DNA of 6,862 nt, taken from an uncultured Lachnospiraceae bacterium (GTDB taxonomy: Bacteria; Bacillota_A; Clostridia; Lachnospirales; Lachnospiraceae). Numbering within the stretch: position 1 is the first letter of the stretch; each line of letters begins with the position of its first letter. Shown here piece by piece: positions 1-6,383 of this stretch. Both the position numbers and the translations under genes were made by a program. The DNA lies in contig USPJ01000059.1 in assembly GCA_900556645.1 (NCBI GenBank), positions 1 through 6,862 of the forward strand, written 5' to 3'. The notes under the pieces are model-generated. The model searched no databases, was not told the origin of the DNA, and saw only the letters and a program-made list of their open reading frames with translations.

Positions 1-1026
1 CAACTGATCCAACTGTGCCTGCATTTTTATCATTACGGACATATCTGTGGTATCCAGATATTCCTGTTCATTCATTCCTTCTATATCACGGTAGTCTCCC
101 CAATGGTCACCTCTGGTTAAAACCAATGCTTTCAGTTTGCCGATGTCTGAATTCAACTCGGAGCTGATATCAATATTAAAATCAAATACTTCATCATAGA
201 TTCCCTTGGAGGTATCAGACAGATGCGGCCAATATGGGTCAATAAAACCTGTTTTAGCATCTATCTTCTTTCCCATTTCATATACTTGGGTTTCTGTTAC
301 AAATTCAGCTCCTTCCAGCTTCACGGTAACTACACCGTCCGTATCTTCCTCATAAGAAATTTTTGCCAGAGCCGAGAGCTGGTCTAAGCATAAGTCCCTT
401 TCATCTCTTAAACTCATGGCTGTTTCCATTTTTCCGCCTTCAATTTTCCGTATCTGGAAGTTTAATTGATTAATTTTATTTCCTAATTCATTGATTTTAT
501 CGATATCATCGGAAATCTGCTTATTAATATTTGACTGATATGTTTTCAATCCTGAGTAAACCGCCTGAGAACGGCTGATAAACAAGCTGGCTTTCTGTAT
601 TACCAAGTTCTGGTTTACAGAGTCCGATGGGTCTTTTGCAAACTCTTCAAAGGCTGTATACAAGTCGCTCAAAGAGTTCTGAAATGCCTGTCCTTCCATC
701 TCCTGAAAGTAGGTCTGTACCTCATCGATTGCGTTAAAGCTCGTTTCATAGAATGCCTGTCGTCCACTCTCTGTACGATAGGACTTATCTAAGAAGATAT
801 CCCTTGCATGGATTACGTCGCCTATTTCAAGACCTAAGCCTGCCTGCTGTCTGCTGACTGCCGCATTGGCAAAGGTATTATATTCTTTATCAGTAAAATA
901 AACTTGCTGACGCACATACCCATCGGTATCCACATTAGCAAGATTATTCGCAGTTGTATTTAATGCATTCTGGCTATTTCTAATTCCAGATGATGCGATA
1001 TAAAGTGTACCCATTCCATTAGCCAT
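1..1026 (-). CDS. flgK: Flagellar hook-associated protein 1 (FlgK), C-terminal part missing
   Basis: FlgK is the first hook-filament junction protein. It is exported by the flagellar type III apparatus and joins the hook to FlgL and the filament. The window contains the first 342 codons, open to the edge; FlgK proteins are usually about 500-650 residues, so the C-terminal part lies outside. The N-terminus (LYIASSGIRNSQNALNTTA, then ANNLANVDTDGYVRQ, about residues 8-40) is the flagellar rod/hook N-terminal motif that forms the coiled-coil D0 region. Residues about 90-230 are mainly helical, with the FlgK-like stretches SLSDLYTAFEEFAKDPSD and INELGNKINQLNFQIRKIE. The ATG at 1026 is preceded by AGGGGG with 8 nt spacing. 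The ATG five bases upstream is in another frame. It lies 23 nt after flgN, its likely chaperone gene, and is probably transcribed from the sigma-28 promoter before flgM. Family identity is very secure. Confidence 0.96.
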   Translation of the reverse strand, partial: MANGMGTLYIASSGIRNSQNALNTTANNLANVDTDGYVRQQVYFTDKEYNTFANAAVSRQQAGLGLEIGDVIHARDIFLDKSYRTESGRQAFYETSFNAIDEVQTYFQEMEGQAFQNSLSDLYTAFEEFAKDPSDSVNQNLVIQKASLFISRSQAVYSGLKTYQSNINKQISDDIDKINELGNKINQLNFQIRKIEGGKMETAMSLRDERDLCLDQLSALAKISYEEDTDGVVTVKLEGAEFVTETQVYEMGKKIDAKTGFIDPYWPHLSDTSKGIYDEVFDFNIDISSELNSDIGKLKALVLTRGDHWGDYRDIEGMNEQEYLDTTDMSVMIKMQAQLDQL

Positions 1027-1049
1027 TGCATATTCCCCCTGCCTGTGTC

Positions 1050-1562
1050 TTATTGTTTTGCATCAAAGCCGCTGCTTCCCAGAATATCTCCGGTATTATA
1101 AGCCTGACGGTTGTAATTGGCAGTTTCAGGAGCCTGCCGGATACTCTTTATCAATGCCATATCAAACTCTACCATCTCTAACGCTTGAGTGATAAGAGTC
1201 TGATTCTGCTCATTGATATTTTTCATCTCAGCTAAGGTTTCTTTTAATTTGGCACGGAGTTTTGCTAATTCTTCCTGTTCTTTGGGCTGTTTTTGTAGAA
1301 TTTCAATCATAACATCCACCGTTAATTCTTCCGGCTTCCGATTTAGCACATTTGCCATATCCCGCATGATAGAAATTCTCTTGTTCTCGATATTTTTTAT
1401 TCTTCCGGCGATTTCCTGTTCTTCTCCGGTAATTTCTTCCAACGCCCGAATGTCGGCTTTGATAATCACTTCTTTTTTACGTGTAGAAGTCTCTACTAAC
1501 TGTCGATATTCTGTTTCTTCTTTCTCAAGAACCTCCAAAAGTTCATCCATTAAACTAGCCAA
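1050..1562 (-). CDS. flgN: FlgN family flagellar export chaperone
   Basis: FlgN is a small cytoplasmic chaperone that binds the C-termini of FlgK and FlgL and delivers them to the flagellar export gate. The 170-residue product is almost entirely helical and highly charged, with long heptad-like stretches (about residues 1-75 and 85-145) and a flexible, Asn/Gly-rich tail. The start MASLMDELLEVLEKEE and the segment ALEEITGEEQEI fit the FlgN family (PF05130). I chose a TTG start at 1562 because GAGGG lies 6 nt upstream of it. The in-frame ATG at 1550 has no ribosome site at a normal distance. The gene lies 13 nt after flgM and 23 nt before flgK, the canonical flgM-flgN-flgK order in Firmicutes. 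FlgN sequences diverge strongly, so the call depends partly on context, which is strong here. Confidence 0.9.
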   Translation of the reverse strand: MASLMDELLEVLEKEETEYRQLVETSTRKKEVIIKADIRALEEITGEEQEIAGRIKNIENKRISIMRDMANVLNRKPEELTVDVMIEILQKQPKEQEELAKLRAKLKETLAEMKNINEQNQTLITQALEMVEFDMALIKSIRQAPETANYNRQAYNTGDILGSSGFDAKQ

Positions 1563-1568
1563 TTTCTG

Positions 1569-1573
1569 CCCTC
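1569..1573 (-). promoter_or_regulatory. Ribosome binding site that decides the flgN TTG start
   Basis: On the minus strand GAGGG stands 6 nt before TTG (1562-1560). The next in-frame ATG, four codons later, has only TTGGCTAGTTTA in front of it and no purine-rich site. The site lies in the 13-nt gap just after the flgM stop codon (TAA, 1576-1578), so ribosomes finishing flgM could reinitiate here. TTG and the moderate SD suggest lower translation than the neighbours. Confidence 0.65.
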
Positions 1574-1575
1574 AC

Positions 1576-1857
1576 TTACATCATCGTTGCATTGTATTTT
1601 TCTAATAATTTACTTGCAAAGCTGTCCGCATCTACATTATAATTGCCGGACTGGATGCTTGCCTTGAGCTGTGCCACTTTGTCTTCCCTAACGTCTGAAG
1701 CTCCTGCGACTGCCTGTTTTGCGATTTGATAATCTTTTGCTGTCTGAGAAATCTGTACCTCATCACGAGCAGTACTGATGCCTGCTGTACTATTTGTTCT
1801 GGTACTTTTTCCTGTCTTATACAACTGTGCGATTTGATTATATGCATCTATACGCAT
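1576..1857 (-). CDS. flgM: Negative regulator of flagellin synthesis, anti-sigma-28 factor FlgM
   Basis: FlgM binds and inhibits the flagellar sigma factor (sigma-28/FliA, SigD in Firmicutes) until the hook is complete, which delays filament genes. The 93-residue product has the usual FlgM size and layout. The conserved start is MRIDAYNQIAQLYK. A flexible Ser/Thr-rich linker follows (about 16-30), then DEVQISQTAKDYQIAKQAV (about 32-50) and the sigma-binding C-terminal helices, with the hallmark D-V-R-E-D-K-V (about 55-61), the IQSGNYNVDADSFASKLLE stretch and a short tail. The ATG at 1857 has AGGAG 8 nt upstream. It is the first gene of the flgM-flgN-flgK unit and has a sigma-28-like promoter about 65 nt upstream. 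That predicts negative feedback: FlgM is made by the sigma factor it restrains. Confidence 0.96.
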   Translation of the reverse strand: MRIDAYNQIAQLYKTGKSTRTNSTAGISTARDEVQISQTAKDYQIAKQAVAGASDVREDKVAQLKASIQSGNYNVDADSFASKLLEKYNATMM

Positions 1858-1922
1858 AACGGCATCTCCTTTCTTCCTTGAAAATCAGGTGCAAAACCTT
1901 GTTTTACTGGTTTCTAAATATT

Positions 1923-1948
1923 TTATCGGATGATTTCTTTTTTTCTTA
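1923..1948 (-). promoter_or_regulatory. Sigma-28 (SigD/FliA)-type promoter of flgM-flgN-flgK
   Basis: On the minus strand TAAG (1948-1945) is followed by 14 nt and TCCGATAA (1930-1923). The known consensus for flagellar sigma-28 is TAAA, about 15 nt, then GCCGATAA or GCCGATAT. The CCGATAA core matches exactly, the spacing is one short of typical and within the reported range, and the -35 differs at one base. Transcription would start near 1916, giving a leader of about 60 nt. No convincing sigma-A promoter was seen in the same gap. The gap from 1858 to 2026 otherwise contains only A/T-rich sequence and the terminator of the preceding unit. Confidence 0.8.
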
Positions 1949-1983
1949 ATAGAATTTTGTGAAAAGTTTTTGTGTTTTGATAT

Positions 1984-2018
1984 AAAAATACAGAAGCCTT
2001 TTATGCTTCTGTATTTTT
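1984..2018 (-). terminator. Intrinsic terminator after the kinase-like gene
   Basis: A perfect 14-bp inverted repeat (1984-1997 with 2005-2018) encloses a 7-nt loop. The inner part is GC-containing (CAGAAGC / GCTTCTG) and the outer part is A/T, giving a T-run on either strand. It begins 9 nt after the stop codon of the 2027-2623 gene and lies just upstream of the flgM promoter. It therefore separates the permease/kinase unit from the flagellar unit. Because of its symmetric A and T flanks it could stop transcription in both directions, but every gene here runs on the minus strand. Confidence 0.9.
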
Positions 2019-2026
2019 TTCATCAT

Positions 2027-2623
2027 TTATTTGATTCTCTCTCGAATATAGGATTCCAGTATATCCACCGTTCCTTCTATTCCTAAACGGCTGCTGTTGA
2101 TACACAAATCATAATTTCTGGAATCTCCCCATTTTCTTTTGCAATAGTAATTATGATATCCCTTTCTTTTTTTGTCCGTAGAAAGAATCATATCCTCAGC
2201 TTCTTCCTCGGTCAAATGATGAAGCTGTTGGATACGCTCTATTTTTTTGTCCATATCTCCTAACACGAATATCGGAATCAATGCGTCATATTCTTTCAGT
2301 ACTTCCTCTGAACACCGACCTACAATTACAAATGATTTTCCGTCTTCTGCCATTTTTCTTAAATAGTTAAATTGCAAATGGGCAATATTTTCTTCCGGCG
2401 AATTGCTGTATCCTCTTACTGTTCTGGAAAAGAACATGGTCTTAGGGACCTCATCATACTCCTGTAAAGTCTTCACATCCACATTCCGTTCCGCTGCAAT
2501 CTCTCTTAAAATATCTTTGTCATAAAACGGGATTCCAAATCTCTCCGAAAGACCTTTTGCAATTACACGACCACCGCTTCCAAACTCTCTTCCAATAGAA
2601 ATAATTATTTGTTTTTTCTCCAT
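2027..2623 (-). CDS. Cytidylate kinase-like family protein (P-loop NTPase fold)
   Basis: The 198-residue product matches the cytidylate-kinase-like family (PF13189 type), a branch of P-loop nucleotide kinases whose substrate is not settled. At the N-terminus IIISIGREFGSGGRVIAKGL (6-25) is the family's modified P-loop. Compared with a usual GSGKS/T loop, the lysine position is glycine (18) and the next is arginine (19). IPFYDKDILREIA (31-43) follows, then FVIVGRCS (98-105) in the position of the second conserved strand. A LID-like region has D-K-K-R-K-G-Y-H-N-Y-Y (150-160), then KWGDSRNYDLCINSSRLG (164-181). The ATG at 2623 has AGGAGG 8 nt upstream, overlapping the stop codon of the permease gene, so the two are probably coupled. 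It should not be called cmk: the housekeeping enzyme has a canonical P-loop. Activity on CMP is unproven, and a regulatory or other kinase role is possible. Confidence 0.88.
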   Translation of the reverse strand: MEKKQIIISIGREFGSGGRVIAKGLSERFGIPFYDKDILREIAAERNVDVKTLQEYDEVPKTMFFSRTVRGYSNSPEENIAHLQFNYLRKMAEDGKSFVIVGRCSEEVLKEYDALIPIFVLGDMDKKIERIQQLHHLTEEEAEDMILSTDKKRKGYHNYYCKRKWGDSRNYDLCINSSRLGIEGTVDILESYIRERIK

Positions 2624-2631
2624 ACTACCTT

Positions 2632-2638
2632 CCTCCTA
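2632..2638 (-). promoter_or_regulatory. Overlapping stop codon and ribosome site (TAGGAGG)
   Basis: The permease stop TAG (2638-2636) provides the first bases of the AGGAGG ribosome site (2637-2632) of the kinase-like gene, whose ATG follows after 8 nt. A ribosome terminating on the permease would cover this site, which favours coupled, near-stoichiometric translation. This fixes the kinase-like start and supports a functional link between the two proteins. Confidence 0.8.
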
Positions 2639-3991
2639 AAAATATCTAACCCAGATACAAACAGTTGAAATAAGTAATACTATGATGGTTGCCGGTGCTG
2701 CTGACTTGCAGTACTTGCCCCAGCCAATCGGGTAACCTTCCTTGGATGCCACCGCAATTCCTACTACATTGGCAGAGGCACCAATCGGTGTGGCACTTCC
2801 GCCTACATCTGTTCCCATAGCCAAAGCCCATGCCAAAATCGGCAGATTGATGCCCTGTGAAACAGAAAGGCTGCGGATAACCGGTATCATAGTGGCTGCA
2901 AACGGAATATTGTCCACAAAAGCACTGGCAATGGCAGACACCCATATGATAATAACTACTACCAGCTTTGCGTTTCCACCGCTGACCTTACCGATAAATT
3001 CTGCAATAGTCTCTAAAATTCCGGTTTCCTCCAGTCCACCTACGACTACAAAGAGGCCTACAAAAAATAAAACGGTTTTATAGTCCACCCTTTTTAACAA
3101 AGTACCTGCTGCTCTTCCCGATGCCAACAAGGAAAGAAGTGCAATAAATGTACCGATAAAAGCCACGGTTAACCCCGTCTGGGCATGGGTAATCAATAAA
3201 ATAATTGCCAGCAGAAAAATAACGGTGTTTACCAAAAATCCCTTTTTGTCTGTAATGATTTCTCTTGGATCGGGCATGGTGGCAGCATCTACCGCTTCCA
3301 AATTTTCCGCCTTAAATTCCTTGCGGAAACAGAAGTAGAAATAGACCACTACTACTATCAGAGAAATGCCCGCTATTACTCCTGTATTCGTAACAAAATC
3401 TCCGAAAGAGTATCCCAGTGATGTTCCAATAATGATATTTGGCGGGTCTCCGCACATGGTTGCCGAACCGCCTAAGTTGGCACAGAAGATTTCTGAAAGA
3501 ATCATCGGTACCGGATTAAATTTCAACAGCCTTGCCAATTCTATGGTAATTGCTGCCAAAAACAGGATAACCGTAATGCTGTCGATAAACATTGCCAGAC
3601 CTGCGGATAGTAACATGAATACGATAAAGATAGGAAGTACTTTGTAATGTACGAGCTTTGCAATTCTCATACATAACCAACGGAAAAATCCTACTCTTGC
3701 CATACCTTCCACCATTACCATCATTCCGGCAATAAAGATAATCGTCGCCCAATTGATTCCCTTTGAGCTCTCGGTTGCTGTTCCGGTTACATACCAGAAA
3801 TCCCTTGTAAAAATACTTCCCACATTCAAGGTTTCTGATACTGCGGTCATACTGTGCATACACACCCCAAAGACCAGTATTAATGTTGCCAGTCCGCAAA
3901 CCAATGTTACAATATGTCTCTCAATCTTGTCTGTAACAATCAACGCAAACATCAATACAAAAATAACTACTGATACTACTTGTGCTGTCAT
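2636..3991 (-). CDS. ArsB/NhaD family (SLC13-like) ion permease
   Basis: This 451-residue integral membrane protein belongs to the ion transporter superfamily (CitMHS/ArsB/NhaD type, the group that includes the mammalian P protein). About 11-12 hydrophobic segments cover most of its length, with a hydrophilic cytoplasmic-type loop at about 222-250. Two inverted halves carry paired signatures. In the first half these are FIDSITVILFLA (135-146) and NLGGSATMCGDPPNIIIG (172-189). In the second they are FVDNIPFAATMIP (358-370) and TDVGGSATPIGASANVVG (394-411). These form the re-entrant hairpins that bind ion and substrate in known members. Candidates are Na+/H+ antiport, an oxyanion or a dicarboxylate; the sequence does not decide. 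The ATG at 3991 has AGGAGG 5 nt upstream. It has its own promoter and is followed 12 nt later by a kinase-like gene. Confidence 0.93.
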   Translation of the reverse strand: MTAQVVSVVIFVLMFALIVTDKIERHIVTLVCGLATLILVFGVCMHSMTAVSETLNVGSIFTRDFWYVTGTATESSKGINWATIIFIAGMMVMVEGMARVGFFRWLCMRIAKLVHYKVLPIFIVFMLLSAGLAMFIDSITVILFLAAITIELARLLKFNPVPMILSEIFCANLGGSATMCGDPPNIIIGTSLGYSFGDFVTNTGVIAGISLIVVVVYFYFCFRKEFKAENLEAVDAATMPDPREIITDKKGFLVNTVIFLLAIILLITHAQTGLTVAFIGTFIALLSLLASGRAAGTLLKRVDYKTVLFFVGLFVVVGGLEETGILETIAEFIGKVSGGNAKLVVVIIIWVSAIASAFVDNIPFAATMIPVIRSLSVSQGINLPILAWALAMGTDVGGSATPIGASANVVGIAVASKEGYPIGWGKYCKSAAPATIIVLLISTVCIWVRYF

Positions 3992-4053
3992 CTGCTCCTC
4001 CTATTTAGTTTCCCCTAATTATTTTCCCTCTGAACACTGTATAATAGCTTTCA

Positions 4054-4070
4054 TTAGTGTTAAGCATTAA
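4054..4070. repeat. Imperfect dyad at the predicted permease transcription start
   Basis: TTAGTG and CATTAA form six-base arms (one G-T pair) around a five-base centre. The dyad lies immediately downstream of the -10 hexamer and spans the predicted start of transcription. This is a usual place for a repressor operator, but the arms are short and A/T-rich, so chance is a real possibility. No regulator gene lies next to it in the window. Confidence 0.25.
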
Positions 4071-4071
4071 G

Positions 4072-4100
4072 AATATATCATATACACGTTGATTTTACAA
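4072..4100 (-). promoter_or_regulatory. Extended -10 sigma-A promoter of the permease gene
   Basis: On the minus strand TTGTAA (4100-4095) is followed by exactly 17 nt and TATATT (4077-4072). A TG dinucleotide one base before the -10 makes it an extended -10 element. Transcription would start near 4065, giving a leader of about 73 nt before the ATG at 3991. The rest of the 3992-4132 gap holds the ribosome site (AGGAGG, 4002-3997), a short imperfect dyad at the start point, and A/T-rich sequence. Confidence 0.75.
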
Positions 4101-4132
4101 ACGATTTTTAGCGTTTTCTTAACATTCTGTCA

Positions 4133-5698
4133 TTATTGTCTAATAGGCCCTTTTCGTTTTTCATTCCCTTGTTCCGGTGGAGTTCCGCCGTCTTTTATTC
4201 CCTGTTCCGGTGGGGTTCCGCTTCCGTCCTGTGACGGCTGCATCCTTCCACCACCCATGCCTGTTCCGCTTCCGTAAATAAGACTGCTCATTTCCACTGT
4301 TGCGGTCTCCGTGCCTGTTTCCACGGTGTATGTCTTATCTTTCTCTATATTAGGATGGCTGATTAAGACGGAATTATAAGATTTTTCCGGTAAATAGGAG
4401 ATGATTACATTTCCGTCACTATCCTTTAACACGATTCCTTCCTGCGTCCGGTCCCCAGACAGATTTACCAGCATACTTCCCTGTGTGGAATTTTCTCCGA
4501 AATTCTGTGCCATACCGCTCATTCCCGTTGCCACAAAGGTTCCTCCGGTAATCTCTGCCTCTCCGGCATAGTCCAAGGCTCCGTTGCCGTCATTTTCTGC
4601 TCCTGACACATAGGTTTCTCCACCGTTGACACAGAGAGCTCCGTTGGAATCGATTCCGTCTCCGTATGCATTGATTTGAATGCTACCTCCTGCAATCTTA
4701 ATGTAACAGCTATCGTCCGCCGCAAAATCGTTTTGCTGTGTACTGTTTCCGTTTGCGGCATTCATGCCGTCATCCTCTGCCTGAATTATAATTTCGCCGT
4801 CTGTAATGTCTATGGTGCGACCTTCTAACCCTTCATAGCTTTTACTGATGTTCACGGTTCCTCCGTCTATTACCAAATTTGCCGCTGCATGGATTCCGTC
4901 ATCGTCAGCGGCTATCTCAAAGCTGCCACCGGAAATATAGACAAATCCAAAGGTTTCATCATCCTTGTTCTCCCCGTGAATTGCGTCTTTTCCGCAGGTA
5001 ATATTGTAACTTCCGTCTGCAATGCGGACACTGTCCTTGCCGGAAAGTCCATGTTTTTCTGCTGTAATCTGATAGTTTCCTCCTGTCAAAACCAAATCAT
5101 CCTTGGATACGATTCCATGACCGTAAGTTGCCTGAATCGTCAGGCTTCCTGTTCCGTTCAGCGTCAAATCTTCTTTTGAAAAAATAACTGCATCAATATT
5201 GTTATCATCGATTGCCACGAATTCTTCTTTGTTGGACAGCAGATTTTCCGTTCCTTCTGCTAAAGTTATGAATACTTTATCTGCCTGTTTTATGTAGATT
5301 GCCCCACTGGTATCGCAGTTGACAGTAGCTCCCTGCAACACCAGCTGCACCTTCTCGGTATCTTCCACATCTACCACAATCTGTCCATTGGAAAGGCTTC
5401 CCGATAACAGATAAGTACCCTCTGCTTTGATGGTTACCACGCTGTCAAATATTTCTACGTTTTTGGCATCACACTCTACGCCGTTGTCACTTAACGTAAT
5501 GGGAACACTTTCACTCTCTTCATAAGAGGCGTCTTTGTCCCTGTCTGTAAACATTTCCTCATCGGTAAAGCTTTCTTCCGATATCTCCGTACTTTCTTCT
5601 GTGGTTGAACTTTCCGTTTTATCGGAGGAACACGCCATTAAAGTACAGGATAAAGATACAGAAATTGCCAATGCCGTAAATACTTTTTTATAGCTCAT
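4133..5698 (-). CDS. Secreted lipoprotein with Cthe_2159-type carbohydrate-binding beta-helix domain
   Basis: The 521-residue product starts with a lipoprotein signal (MSYKKVFTALAISVSLSC, lipobox LMAC, lipidated Cys23). An acidic Ser/Thr/Glu linker follows to about residue 64. Residues about 65-470 are short Gly/Asp-rich beta repeats of the form 'GGx(Y/V/I)xIxA...DDGI', typical of a right-handed parallel beta helix. The domain resembles the Cthe_2159 family (PF14262), whose founder binds cellulose/pectin-type polymers and calcium. Asp-rich turns at DDDGIH (265-270), EDDGMNA (308-314) and GDGIDSNG (346-353) are candidate calcium sites. The tail (about 475-521) is Gly/Pro-rich with two GTPPEQG copies and a basic end. 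The start at 5698 has AGGAGG upstream; an in-frame start at 5761 would put 21 unrelated residues before the signal peptide. It overlaps the DUF4956 gene by 11 nt. Ligand unknown. Confidence 0.88.
   Translation of the reverse strand: MSYKKVFTALAISVSLSCTLMACSSDKTESSTTEESTEISEESFTDEEMFTDRDKDASYEESESVPITLSDNGVECDAKNVEIFDSVVTIKAEGTYLLSGSLSNGQIVVDVEDTEKVQLVLQGATVNCDTSGAIYIKQADKVFITLAEGTENLLSNKEEFVAIDDNNIDAVIFSKEDLTLNGTGSLTIQATYGHGIVSKDDLVLTGGNYQITAEKHGLSGKDSVRIADGSYNITCGKDAIHGENKDDETFGFVYISGGSFEIAADDDGIHAAANLVIDGGTVNISKSYEGLEGRTIDITDGEIIIQAEDDGMNAANGNSTQQNDFAADDSCYIKIAGGSIQINAYGDGIDSNGALCVNGGETYVSGAENDGNGALDYAGEAEITGGTFVATGMSGMAQNFGENSTQGSMLVNLSGDRTQEGIVLKDSDGNVIISYLPEKSYNSVLISHPNIEKDKTYTVETGTETATVEMSSLIYGSGTGMGGGRMQPSQDGSGTPPEQGIKDGGTPPEQGNEKRKGPIRQ
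4163..4221 (-). repeat. Two-copy direct repeat encoding GTPPEQG in the lipoprotein tail
   Basis: Two copies of about 25 nt (4163-4188 and 4197-4221), nearly identical around TTCCGGTGG(A/G)GTTCCGC, encode the repeated peptide GTPPEQG (residues 494-500 and 505-511). Pro/Gly-rich tails of this kind are common in this lipoprotein family and probably act as a flexible or wall-spanning segment. Such repeats can vary in copy number between strains. Confidence 0.75.
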
Positions 5699-6383
5699 AG
5701 TTCTGGACCTCCTGTCTTGAAATACTAATTTCCAAATTTCCGTTTCTGCACCGCAATGCATCTATAAATTCTTTTTCCTTAGATAAGTCTTTTAAGGTGA
5801 TATTGTACGTCAGCTTAAAGAGGCTTCCCATATTGGTTGTTTTTACAGAAACTATCTCTGAGGTATTTGTATATTCCTCTAACAATTCATCAAAGACATC
5901 CGTATAGTCCAAATCCTCCGGTATGGTAATCCGCAAGGTCTTTTCTCTGGCACTTTCCTGTCTCGCTCCAAGATTGACCATCTGATAGAGAAGCATGACC
6001 CCTCCCATTACCACGGAAAACAGAACTGCATATCCCAGATATCCCATTCCCGTCACCATTCCGGCACTCATTGCCAGAAAAATCATACCGATTTCCTTGG
6101 CACTTCCCGGTACGGAACGGAATCGCACCAGGCTGAACGCCCCTGCGACCGCAACTCCGGCACCTACGTTTCCGTTTACCATCATAATTACCACGCAGAC
6201 CACTGCCGGCAGCATGGCAAGGGTCAGCACAAAACTTTTCGTATAGTGGCTTTTATAGGTATAGACTGCTGCCAGAAAAATTCCTATCAGCAATGCCACC
6301 CCGATACAGATTAAAAATTCTTTTACAGGGATTACGGTCACTGTTCCGCTGTCAAAAATCCCCTGAAATATAGTATTAAGCAT
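5688..6383 (-). CDS. DUF4956 domain-containing membrane protein
   Basis: The 231-residue protein fits the DUF4956 family (PF16316 type), which has no established function. Hydrophobic segments lie at about 21-41, 50-69, 97-112 and 115-136. Between them is a glycine-rich stretch with the family hallmark GAFSLVRFRSVPGSAKEIG (81-99), whose two arginines and glycines resemble the conserved core of MgtC-like membrane proteins. Residues about 149-225 form a soluble C-terminal domain whose predicted order, beta (LRITIPE), alpha (YTDVFDELLEEY), beta, beta, alpha, beta (LEISIS), suggests a ferredoxin/ACT-like fold. The ATG at 6383 has AGGAGG 8 nt upstream, inside the preceding gene, which it overlaps by 8 nt. 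It also overlaps the lipoprotein gene by 11 nt. Placement between a VTC polymerase and a lipoprotein suggests it is the membrane partner of the polymerase, by analogy with Vtc1 of the yeast complex (inference). Confidence 0.88.
   Translation of the reverse strand: MLNTIFQGIFDSGTVTVIPVKEFLICIGVALLIGIFLAAVYTYKSHYTKSFVLTLAMLPAVVCVVIMMVNGNVGAGVAVAGAFSLVRFRSVPGSAKEIGMIFLAMSAGMVTGMGYLGYAVLFSVVMGGVMLLYQMVNLGARQESAREKTLRITIPEDLDYTDVFDELLEEYTNTSEIVSVKTTNMGSLFKLTYNITLKDLSKEKEFIDALRCRNGNLEISISRQEVQNYEL
5708..5713 (-). promoter_or_regulatory. Ribosome binding site that fixes the lipoprotein start
   Basis: AGGAGG (followed by T) lies 9 nt before the ATG at 5698 and inside the last codons of the DUF4956 gene. 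The upstream in-frame ATG at 5761 has no such site, and its use would bury the lipoprotein signal peptide. The DUF4956 stop (5688-5690) lies just past this start, so the two genes are translated as a coupled pair. Confidence 0.85.

Noticed and set aside
1213..1605. 130-codon open frame on the plus strand antisense to flgN and the end of flgM
   Set aside because: It mirrors well-supported coding sequence, has no ribosome site or family resemblance, and its Ser/Phe-rich composition is what the reverse complement of a helical charged protein gives.
1886..1908. Small inverted repeat AAAAC-CTT-GTTTT in the flgM leader
   Set aside because: Five A/T-rich pairs with a three-base loop are weak and common by chance; no riboswitch-like architecture surrounds it.
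2646..2945. Cys/Gly-rich minus-strand frame within the permease gene
   Set aside because: It is an out-of-frame reading of the permease second signature repeat; its Cys/His-rich look is an artefact of that reading and not a zinc-binding protein.
4031..4048. TATAAT on the plus strand (within ctgtataatagc) as a promoter
   Set aside because: No suitable -35 was seen and no plus-strand gene follows; the sequence downstream is the antisense of the lipoprotein gene.
4099..4116. Hairpin AAACG-N8-CGTTT after the lipoprotein gene as an intrinsic terminator
   Set aside because: Only five A/T-rich pairs, a long loop and no T-run on the minus strand; it is unlikely to terminate.
5699..5761. Longer start for the lipoprotein adding 21 residues
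   Set aside because: The extension lies inside the DUF4956 coding region, has no ribosome site, and would precede a complete lipoprotein signal peptide.
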